Origin: Candidatus Methanogaster sp. UBA203
GTDB taxonomy: Archaea > Halobacteriota > Methanosarcinia > Methanosarcinales > Methanogasteraceae
DNA length: 15,837 nucleotides
Assembly (NCBI GenBank): GCA_002503595.1
Contig: DASC01000217.1
Span: 1-15,837, forward strand
Reading direction: 5' to 3'
A model generated the notes under the pieces. That model searched no databases, was not told the origin of the DNA, and saw only the letters and a list, made by a program, of their open reading frames with translations. The position numbers were made by a program, and so were the translations under genes. Each line of letters starts with the position of its first letter. Position 1 is the stretch's first letter. Shown piece by piece: positions 6,669 to 12,598 of the stretch.

Positions 6669-7280
6669 TTGGACTTTTCTGAAATTGATCCGTTGATATG
6701 GGTGGGACTTGGACTTGCAGCCGTCTCGATCGTGGCGCTTGTGATCATCTGGAAGATCGCCAGGTGGAAGGGCAAACTTGACCGGTGGAAACGAGAGATC
6801 AATGAATGGCGAGACAACCTCCCGGCTGTTGGTGTGGATTCACCGGGTCTTTCATCCGCTGGAAATCAAGGTCAGGTAAAGAGAGCCGCGCCTGCAGGGA
6901 AGATACCTGATCGATCCGATGCGCCGGTCACACTCATACCCCAGACAGAGATGGCACTGTTGTATGCGCTTACCGAAAGGAGAGACGAAGCGTGCACGGT
7001 GGCTGAGATAAAGGACGATACCGCTATGTTCCATCACGATCTCGGGAATCTGCTGTACCGCTCAAGACGGTTTGAGAAAGCAGAGGTGGAGTATCGAGAG
7101 GCGTTAAGACTCGAACCTGATTTTGCAAGGGCTCATGCCAATCTCGGTTTCCTGTTAAAGCGACTGAAGCGCAGCGAGGAGTCCGTGCAGGAATTCGAGA
7201 TGGCGCTTGCCTCAAAAGAGCAACTCCCTGACCGGGGCGAGCGGATCATGAAGATGCTGCAAGAGATAAAAGAATCCTGA
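6669..7280 (+). CDS. Membrane-anchored TPR protein
   Basis: This 203-residue protein begins at a TTG that follows the preceding TGA with no gap, so the two are probably translated by coupling. An uncleaved membrane helix spans about residues 9-28 and is followed by basic residues (KIARWKGK), placing the rest in the cytoplasm. Residues 52-90 form a low-complexity linker. Two tetratricopeptide repeats follow at about 120-153 (LGNLLYRSRRFEKAEVEYREALRL in two halves) and 154-187 (LGFLLKRLKRSEESVQEFEMAL in two halves), with a capping helix. TPRs bind partner proteins, and the partner here is not known. In other archaea the dehydrogenase upstream is often next to heme genes, so a scaffold role in tetrapyrrole synthesis is possible but speculative. 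Confidence 0.8.
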   Translation: MDFSEIDPLIWVGLGLAAVSIVALVIIWKIARWKGKLDRWKREINEWRDNLPAVGVDSPGLSSAGNQGQVKRAAPAGKIPDRSDAPVTLIPQTEMALLYALTERRDEACTVAEIKDDTAMFHHDLGNLLYRSRRFEKAEVEYREALRLEPDFARAHANLGFLLKRLKRSEESVQEFEMALASKEQLPDRGERIMKMLQEIKES

Positions 7281-7295
7281 TCACGACACTGTCTA

Positions 7296-7423
7296 AAAAT
7301 CAAGTGATTTATCACCGCGGAGGGCGTAGAGTTTCGATACCGTTTCAATCCTCGCTTTGGTTTTCTGGTGCCTCTGCGTTCTCCGCGGTAAAATTTAAGG
7401 ATATAGTGATTTCACTGGATTTT
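7296..7423. repeat. Nested palindromic repeat of the CGCAGAG family
   Basis: This element fills the gap between the convergent TPR and thioredoxin genes. Its outer arms, 7296-7307 and 7412-7423, are 12-base inverted repeats with one mismatch. Its inner arms, 7314-7322 (ACCGCGGAG) and 7381-7389, are a perfect 9-base pair. Pairing continues imperfectly inward, to GCGTAGAG on one side and CCTCTGCG on the other. The inner part resembles the core of the MITE at 15420-15653. It could serve as a bidirectional terminator, but no long T-run is present. Confidence 0.7.
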
Positions 7424-7439
7424 CCGATTGTGCCCCTGA

Positions 7440-7817
7440 TCACATAAATTCCTGCAGTTTCTGCTCGATGTGGTTCTTCGGCAGTGCGCCGACGATCTGT
7501 CCTGCCATCTCGCCATTCCTGAATACCAGCATCGTCGGTATCGCGCTGATCTGGTATTTCATGGCAGTGCCCATGTTCTCATCGATATTCAATTTGGCAA
7601 ACGTTATTCTGCCTGCATATTCACTTGCAAGCTGCTCGATTACCGGTGCAACCATCTTGCAGGGTCCGCACCACTCAGCCCAGCAGTCCAGCACAACAAA
7701 AGGATGTTCGCGCACGATTTCTGCAAGGTTGTTATCGTCCAGTACCAGTACTTCTCCAGATGTCATTGTTTGTAATCGCTCCATTTTCTTCTGTCGGATC
7801 GCTTCCAGTTCGTCCAT
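7440..7817 (-). CDS. trx: Thioredoxin
   Basis: This 125-residue disulfide reductase has the classic active site WCGPCK with C50 and C53, preceded by VVLDCWAE, and the cis-proline P94 in ISAIPTM. The fold is complete to the final helix. An N-terminal extension of about 20 residues (MDELEAIRQKK and following) precedes the thioredoxin fold, as in several methanogen thioredoxins. C45 in VVLDCWAE is an additional cysteine close to the active site. The gene has no Shine-Dalgarno. A TATA-like TTTATAT on the - strand lies about 28 bases upstream of the ATG, inside the last codons and stop of the response-regulator gene, which suggests an own promoter and a leaderless mRNA. The reductant donor is not encoded nearby. 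Confidence 0.95.
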   Translation of the reverse strand: MDELEAIRQKKMERLQTMTSGEVLVLDDNNLAEIVREHPFVVLDCWAEWCGPCKMVAPVIEQLASEYAGRITFAKLNIDENMGTAMKYQISAIPTMLVFRNGEMAGQIVGALPKNHIEQKLQEFM

Positions 7818-7839
7818 GATTTAGCATTCAAACACGGTT

Positions 7840-8490
7840 TCATATAAATCCTTGCCATAACTGACCACTGGCATTGACCAGCTCCCCGATCCTTGTGTGG
7901 AGTTCTTCGAGATTCCTCCCCTCCAGATCGAGGACTCGTTCGATGCTTCTCATCGTGTTTCTTGCAGAGTCCTCCTCTTTGAGTCTCTTTTTTGTGTAGA
8001 TCTGCATCAGCGAGGTATGCAATCGTTTATATGCGCTGGTTTGCTGGTTTAGCTTGACATACCTGTCGATCATCTCCTGATCAACGCCAGCTTTTCTTGC
8101 AGCAGCAATAAAATCACTAAGTTTTCTTGAAGAAGATGTAATATCCTCTATCACTGAAATTAAACCTTCTTTTGTGACTGGTTTGACAAGGTATTCAGTT
8201 ATATGCGGTGCTTTTTTCTGCGCCACATCTGCGGTCAGTTGTTTTGCCGTAAGAATAACCACAGGAATCGATTTTAACCGCTCATCCTGGCGTATCCTGT
8301 TCAGCACCTCCCAGCCATCGAGGTCGGGCATGATGAGATCCAGTAGAATCAGATCGGGCACGCCATGTTTCAGTTTTTCAAGACAGTCGTTACCACCGGA
8401 TGCTGTTATGACCTCGTAATCCGGATCGTCAAGCATCAGCAAGAACAATTCCACAATATCTGGCTCGTCGTCCACAACCATAACTTTCAT
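7840..8490 (-). CDS. Orphan response regulator with a helical C-terminal domain
   Basis: This 216-residue protein starts with a complete receiver domain (about residues 1-120). It has the acidic pair D7/D8, the phosphoryl acceptor D51 in LILLDLIMPDLDG, the switch threonine T81 and the conserved K103 in LVKPV. The remaining hundred residues are predicted helical and charged and match no DNA-binding or enzymatic output domain that I recognise. It may act through protein contacts. No histidine kinase is adjacent, so it is an orphan in this window. The start is well set: GGAGGT (8497-8502 on the - strand) lies six bases before the ATG. It is transcribed away from srp54, and its 3' end carries the thioredoxin TATA box. 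Confidence 0.88.
   Translation of the reverse strand: MKVMVVDDEPDIVELFLLMLDDPDYEVITASGGNDCLEKLKHGVPDLILLDLIMPDLDGWEVLNRIRQDERLKSIPVVILTAKQLTADVAQKKAPHITEYLVKPVTKEGLISVIEDITSSSRKLSDFIAAARKAGVDQEMIDRYVKLNQQTSAYKRLHTSLMQIYTKKRLKEEDSARNTMRSIERVLDLEGRNLEELHTRIGELVNASGQLWQGFI
7841..7850 (-). promoter_or_regulatory. TATA box of the thioredoxin gene
   Basis: GATTTATATG on the - strand is centred about 28 bases before the thioredoxin ATG at 7817, the spacing expected for a start of transcription at or next to the start codon. It overlaps the final codons and TGA of the upstream gene. Confidence 0.5.
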
Positions 8491-8573
8491 GATGAAACCT
8501 CCATATTTTGCCCGTTATCTTCCGTTATATTTTATGTTATTATCGCTGGTACTTAACTCTGTTGTCTGCATTA

Positions 8574-8587
8574 CGCTTTTATAAGCG
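8574..8587 (+). promoter_or_regulatory. srp54 promoter: TATA box inside a palindrome
   Basis: TTTATAAG at 8578-8585 is a strong TATA box, centred about 31 bases before the chosen srp54 ATG at 8613. It sits inside a perfect inverted repeat, CGCTT (8574-8578) and AAGCG (8583-8587). A very short 5' leader is predicted. The palindrome might be a regulator site or chance. Confidence 0.5.
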
Positions 8588-8612
8588 CCAGCCATATATG
8601 TATATGATACTA

Positions 8613-9920
8613 ATGGTACTTGATAAACTTGGAAACTCGCTTCAGGGCGCGATCAAGAAGATCGCGGGCGGCGGACGGATCGACAAGCGCGCAGTGGACG
8701 AGATGATAAAGGAGATCCAGCGTGCGCTCCTCCAGTCAGACGTCAATGTGAAGCATGTGATGGATCTATCCACGCGGATACGTGAGAGGGCGCTTGACGA
8801 GAAACCGCCTGCAGGCATGGGCGCACGTGAGCACGTGATCAGGATCGTGTACGATGAACTCGTCCGCCTCATAGGCGTTGGCACACCCCTTGCGCTTTCG
8901 AAGCAGACGATCATGATGGTCGGGCTTCAGGGTGGCGGCAAGACCACGACCACAGCAAAACTGGCACGGTACTTCCAGCGGAAGGGCTTGAAGCCCGCGG
9001 TGATCTGCGCGGATACCGACCGCCCTGGTGCTTACGATCAGTTAAAGACGCTGTGTGGCAGTTTGAACATCGCTTTCTATGGGGAGCGCACCGATGATCC
9101 CATCGGAATCGTAGAGAGGGGGCTTGGCGAATTAAAGGCGTATGATGTGAAGATCATCGATACCGCGGGCAGGCATTCCCTTGAACACGACCTGATCGAG
9201 CAGATGGAGAAGATCCATGCGATCTCCAGACCGGATCAGAAACTACTTGTGCTGGACGCCGCGATCGGGCAGCAGGCAAGAGATCAGGCACGCACATTCC
9301 ATGACTCAATCGGGGTTACCGGCGTCATCATCACAAAACTCGATGGCACGGCAAAGGGCGGCGGCGCGCTCTCAGCGGTATCAGAGACAGGAGCACCGAT
9401 CGCGTTCATCGGTGTCGGCGAGAGCATCGAGGATCTGGAGAAGTTCGAGACCGACAGGTTCATCTCGCAACTGCTCGGGATGGGCGATATCAAGACGCTG
9501 ATCGAGCGTGCTGAGGAGGCGTTTACCGAGGAGATCGATGTCGAGAAGATGATGCAGGGCAGGTTCACGCTCAAGGATATGTACCAGCAACTGGAAGCGA
9601 TGCACAAGATGGGTCCCTTGAAGCAGGTGATGCAGATGCTTCCGATCGGGGGCATGAAGATACCGGACGACATGTATGACGAGACCTCTGGCAAGATGGG
9701 GCGGTACAAGATCATCATGGACTCGATGACCGAGGCGGAGATGCTCGACCCGAAGATCGTCGATGGCTCACGCGTCAAGAGGATCGCACGCGGCTCTGGC
9801 ACAAAGATTGAGGATGTGCGGGAACTCCTGAAGTACCACCGGATGATGCAGAAGGCGATGAAGGGCTTGCGCGGCGGGCGGTTTAATGTACAGAAGATGA
9901 TGAAGAAGCTTGGGGTGTAG
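8613..9920 (+). CDS. srp54: Signal recognition particle protein SRP54 (Ffh)
   Basis: SRP54 binds signal sequences at the ribosome and delivers them to the membrane with FtsY through a shared GTPase cycle. From the ATG at 8613 the protein has 435 residues, the family norm, and begins MVLDKLGNSL as archaeal SRP54 does. In-frame ATGs at 8598 and 8604, and a frame open from 8508, would add nonconserved residues. The N domain spans about 1-90. The G domain has the P-loop GLQGGGKTTT at 104-113, DTAGR at 183-187 and TKLDG at 241-245. The methionine-rich M domain covers about 300-435 and includes the SGTKIEDVRELLKYHR RNA-binding helices. The usual ADTYRPAA motif reads ADTDRPGA here, a mild variant. 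The 7S RNA gene is not seen in the window. Confidence 0.97.
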   Translation: MVLDKLGNSLQGAIKKIAGGGRIDKRAVDEMIKEIQRALLQSDVNVKHVMDLSTRIRERALDEKPPAGMGAREHVIRIVYDELVRLIGVGTPLALSKQTIMMVGLQGGGKTTTTAKLARYFQRKGLKPAVICADTDRPGAYDQLKTLCGSLNIAFYGERTDDPIGIVERGLGELKAYDVKIIDTAGRHSLEHDLIEQMEKIHAISRPDQKLLVLDAAIGQQARDQARTFHDSIGVTGVIITKLDGTAKGGGALSAVSETGAPIAFIGVGESIEDLEKFETDRFISQLLGMGDIKTLIERAEEAFTEEIDVEKMMQGRFTLKDMYQQLEAMHKMGPLKQVMQMLPIGGMKIPDDMYDETSGKMGRYKIIMDSMTEAEMLDPKIVDGSRVKRIARGSGTKIEDVRELLKYHRMMQKAMKGLRGGRFNVQKMMKKLGV

Positions 9921-9935
9921 TTTCAAGTACCCGCG

Positions 9936-11243
9936 TCAATGGTATAATAACCACTTCCACAGCGGTAAGAACCTGATCGTTCCATCATCTGATTCGTAAT
10001 CCCACGTGATCACGAGCAGATCATCACATTGCAGTTCTTCCCCCGCTTTCACCAGTGCTTTGATCTCTCTTGCCGCGATATCTTCCCTGTTTCCGGCGTA
10101 CGTCACCTGAATCAGTTGTTCTATCCTTAAACCGTTTTTTAAAACGAAATCAACCTCTCTGTGCCGGTAATCCTTCCAGTAATATATCTCAAGCAGGGGA
10201 CTCGACGATTTCATCCTGAGTAACTCGACCGCAACAAGATTTTCCATCGATCTTCCGATATCTTCAGAGAATTTAAACCCGGAAAGATTGGCAAACCCCG
10301 GATCCATGGCGTATATCTTTCGCGGGTATTGCAACTGGTCTTTAACCTTGTACGAGAAGATTCTGATGTCAAAGAAGAGAAATGCATCCTTCATGATGAA
10401 AAAATATCTCTCCAGCGTCGGAACTGAGATTTTAACCCCTCTGGAGTTCATCATGCCGCACATCTTCGAAAAACTTATGGGCTTTCCTATGTTTGAGGCT
10501 AAGAAGTATGATAAATCCTCTATAACTTCTCTTTTCTTTTTTATCGATGAAACAACGTCTCTACTAATTATATCGGTGAACAGTGTTTGAGCAATGTATT
10601 CCTTGTTTGATTCGGAAAGAACTACCTCTGGAAATCCGCCAAACGAGATGTACTCGCGGAGCATCTCCTTGATCGTCGCTGTATCACTCTCTGTCAGGTA
10701 TTCGCCCCCATAGCCAACGTCTTTAAAGCGCAGGAACTCCCCAAAGCCGAGCGGGAAGACCCGGGTTGTGAGATGCCTTCCTGTCAGCAGATGGCTCAGT
10801 TCGGATTCCGTGAGTTTTGAGGTGGAACCAGAGACGAATATCTTTATTTTCCCTTTGAATTCGTCATAGATGCTTCTGATGTACGATTCCCACCCTTCGA
10901 TTCGCTGAATCTCGTCTAAAAAAACAAATATCCTCTCGTGATCCAGAAGTCTCCTTGCGTAGACGAACTCCACGAGGTCGTTTAGGTATTCAGGCGTCGA
11001 TGGCAGTAGCCGCCTGTCCTCGAAATTCAGGTAGATCGTTGCTTTCTTGTCAACACCGCTATTCAGAAGTTTCTTTATCGTCAAAAACATCAGATACGTC
11101 TTGCCAGCCCTTCTCGGACCGATGATGTCGTTTATCAGATCGATTTTCAGTATCGGCTCGATCTCTCTTGGCATTGTCCGGGGCAGGTCCCTCTGCCAGT
11201 ACTCTTCTATCGATATCCTTAATCTTTCTTTACGATTTTCCAC
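9936..11243 (-). CDS. AAA_14 / DUF4143 family ATPase
   Basis: This 435-residue protein belongs to the COG1373-type ATPases common in archaea, whose cellular role is unsettled. The N-terminal AAA domain has Walker A GPRRAGKT at 42-49, Walker B IFVFLDE at 105-111, a sensor FVSGS at 136-140 and LTGR near 153-156. The C-terminal DUF4143 part contains GRSMENLVAVELL near 330-342 and REVDFVL at 362-368, followed by IEQLIQV. This resembles a PD-(D/E)XK fold in which the usual catalytic lysine is not evident. It starts with GTG. There is no Shine-Dalgarno, but an AT-rich TATA-like patch lies about 28 bases upstream. It converges on srp54 with 15 bases between stops. Such genes are mobile and often multicopy. 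Confidence 0.88.
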   Translation of the reverse strand: MENRKERLRISIEEYWQRDLPRTMPREIEPILKIDLINDIIGPRRAGKTYLMFLTIKKLLNSGVDKKATIYLNFEDRRLLPSTPEYLNDLVEFVYARRLLDHERIFVFLDEIQRIEGWESYIRSIYDEFKGKIKIFVSGSTSKLTESELSHLLTGRHLTTRVFPLGFGEFLRFKDVGYGGEYLTESDTATIKEMLREYISFGGFPEVVLSESNKEYIAQTLFTDIISRDVVSSIKKKREVIEDLSYFLASNIGKPISFSKMCGMMNSRGVKISVPTLERYFFIMKDAFLFFDIRIFSYKVKDQLQYPRKIYAMDPGFANLSGFKFSEDIGRSMENLVAVELLRMKSSSPLLEIYYWKDYRHREVDFVLKNGLRIEQLIQVTYAGNREDIAAREIKALVKAGEELQCDDLLVITWDYESDDGTIRFLPLWKWLLYH

Positions 11244-11263
11244 AATATCGTTAAGGTGAGTTA

Positions 11264-11278
11264 ATGATATTTAATATT
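11264..11278 (-). promoter_or_regulatory. TATA-like promoter of the AAA_14 ATPase
   Basis: On the - strand this AT-rich patch reads ATATTAAATATCA and is centred about 28 bases before the GTG start codon at 11243. That spacing fits a leaderless transcript, and no Shine-Dalgarno is seen. Confidence 0.45.
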
Positions 11279-11302
11279 TTCTGTGCCCGGGATCGCGAAA
11301 GC

Positions 11303-11755
11303 TCAAGCAACCTCAAGCCCGCCGATCATCTCTGCAAGCCGCTGCAAGACCTCTGTCCGCATCCCCTCCGCAAACTTAATGCTTCCGACAACGAGATGCC
11401 CGCCGCCGTTTACGCCAGCGCCCTCGAGTTCATCATGCAGGGTCCGCACCATCTGCGGGATGTTCATGAGAACGCCGCGCGACCTGATCATAGTGAAATC
11501 AGGACCGTAGCCGAGAGTCACCACAGGATCATCGTTTCTCCGACAGAGCCGGTCATGGATCTCGCCTGACGTCTTTCCGGGTGGCGGGAACGTGGTACGG
11601 GTTCATATACTCGGCAAGAGATACTGATCCACGACCGCATCGGGATGGTGGTGATCGACCACGACGACATCGATCCCGTAGATCGCGGTCTGCTTAAATG
11701 CAGGCAGGTCCTCCTCGGTCGAGCCGTTGTCAACGATCACAAGGAGCGGCAGATC
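11303..11755 (-). pseudogene. Partial, internally deleted second copy of the DHH phosphoesterase gene
   Basis: The stretch matches two pieces of the intact gene at 12599-14701. Bases 11303-11594 correspond to 12599-12890 (the C terminus), and 11590-11755 correspond to 13326-13487 (the region with VDHHHPD). The intervening 440 bases are gone, and ACGTG occurs at both edges of the missing segment. A two-base gain near 11605-11615 restores the frame, but a TGA at 11603-11605 interrupts it. The last 73 residues agree with the intact copy at 68 positions. Everything before about residue 405 is missing, including the zinc fingers, S1, OB and the first DHH motif. It is not expected to make a working enzyme. 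Confidence 0.9.
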
Positions 11756-11772
11756 GCACATCAGTCCCAAAA

Positions 11773-11781
11773 AGTATAATA
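11773..11781 (+). promoter_or_regulatory. TATA-like element upstream of the DUF5678/retropepsin pair
   Basis: AGTATAATA preceded by an A-run (11769-11773) resembles BRE plus TATA. It lies about 37 bases before the ATG at 11814, which also has GGTGAT at 11805-11810. Transcription would begin near or just before that ribosome site. Confidence 0.4.
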
Positions 11782-11813
11782 CAAACATCACCAAGATCAC
11801 ATCAGGTGATAAC

Positions 11814-12041
11814 ATGCTCGATATGACTAAAAGATTCTGGAAAGACTGGAATTGGGCGCGTGAGCATATGTCCGAACTAACGGTTAAGTATCCGGATAAG
11901 TGGGTGGCGATATTCGAGGAGAAGGTGATTGCAGCGAATTCGGAACTTGGTAGGGCAGAAGATGAAGCAAGGGCGAAAGTATCGGAAAAGCGCATTCCAC
12001 TGATCTTTGTTGGAAGCGGGGCACATGTCTACCAGTATTGA
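11814..12041 (+). CDS. DUF5678-like small protein
   Basis: This 75-residue protein has the pattern of DUF5678: an N-terminal helix (FWKDWNWAREHMSEL), then KYPDKWVAIFEEKVIAANSEL, a helical charged part, and IPLIFVGSGAHVY at the end. The family is small, frequent in archaea and of unknown function. From general knowledge it often sits next to a retropepsin-like protein, as it does here, which supports the call. The ATG at 11814 is chosen because AGGTGAT lies just upstream. The open frame extends to 11727, but that part is the opposite strand of the DHH remnant. The 3' end overlaps the next gene by 17 bases, so the two products are probably made together. Confidence 0.7.
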   Translation: MLDMTKRFWKDWNWAREHMSELTVKYPDKWVAIFEEKVIAANSELGRAEDEARAKVSEKRIPLIFVGSGAHVYQY

Positions 12042-12480
12042 ACTGTATTTTGACCGGGGCACTGATCTCGATCTGGAGCGCAAGATCAATGGCAAGGGTT
12101 ATGTCATTCGATTGATGTCGAGCGTTGTGTTTTTAGGGAAAGAGGGGTGGATAGGTCCTTATTCTGCAATTGTGGATACCGGTGCACACATTTCAGTAAT
12201 ACCGCGAAGAATATGGAGTAGTTCGGATACAACCGTACTTTCAGACCATAGCATGAGCGGCATCGTCCCTATCGATGTGTGTTCCATTCCGGTGCTTGTT
12301 GGTGAGATCGATGCAATGCTCATTGATGAGAGGTCTCACACGAAAAAGATCAGGATGGTCAGTTACTTTGCTCTAACAGATGAAATTCCCCTGATAATTG
12401 GATTTAAAACATTATTAGAAGAGTTTGAAGTGTGTTTTAACTATAAAGCGGATACTGCGCGTATTACTTCTGTGGATTGA
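12025..12480 (+). CDS. Retropepsin-like aspartic protease fold protein
   Basis: This 151-residue protein has IVDTGAHISVIP at about 49-60, the D-T-G-A active-site loop of single-domain retroviral-type aspartic proteases, with D51 as the catalytic aspartate. A hydrophobic LIIGF segment farther on fits the second psi-loop of such folds. These proteases act as homodimers, and the substrate here is unknown. The start at 12025 (MSTSIEL) is preceded by GGAAGCGGGG and overlaps the end of the DUF5678 gene in another frame. No signal peptide or membrane segment is seen, so it should act in the cytoplasm. A regulatory protease and small-partner system is possible but unproven. Protease activity is inferred from the motif only. 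Confidence 0.72.
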   Translation: MSTSIELYFDRGTDLDLERKINGKGYVIRLMSSVVFLGKEGWIGPYSAIVDTGAHISVIPRRIWSSSDTTVLSDHSMSGIVPIDVCSIPVLVGEIDAMLIDERSHTKKIRMVSYFALTDEIPLIIGFKTLLEEFEVCFNYKADTARITSVD

Positions 12481-12598
12481 AATTTTGGTGGGTTGCCTGT
12501 ATCGATCAAACCAACGTCATCTTATTGAGGCATGTCATGCTCACGCAAGCAGCACCGTCGGGTTGACAGCCCCCAAATACCGAAACGATCACAAAAGT

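Noticed and set aside
8508..8612. Extended N terminus for SRP54
   Set aside because: The extra residues are not conserved, the TATA box at 8578-8585 lies inside them, and MVLDKLG at 8613 is the family start.
11303..11755. A recoded (selenocysteine or pyrrolysine style) functional short DHH protein, because the frame is kept apart from one TGA
   Set aside because: The first DHH motif and most catalytic residues are absent, and no recoding element is seen. Simple decay explains it.
12530..12540. Short palindrome GCATG-T-CATGC
   Set aside because: It is too short and isolated to support an operator or recombination site.
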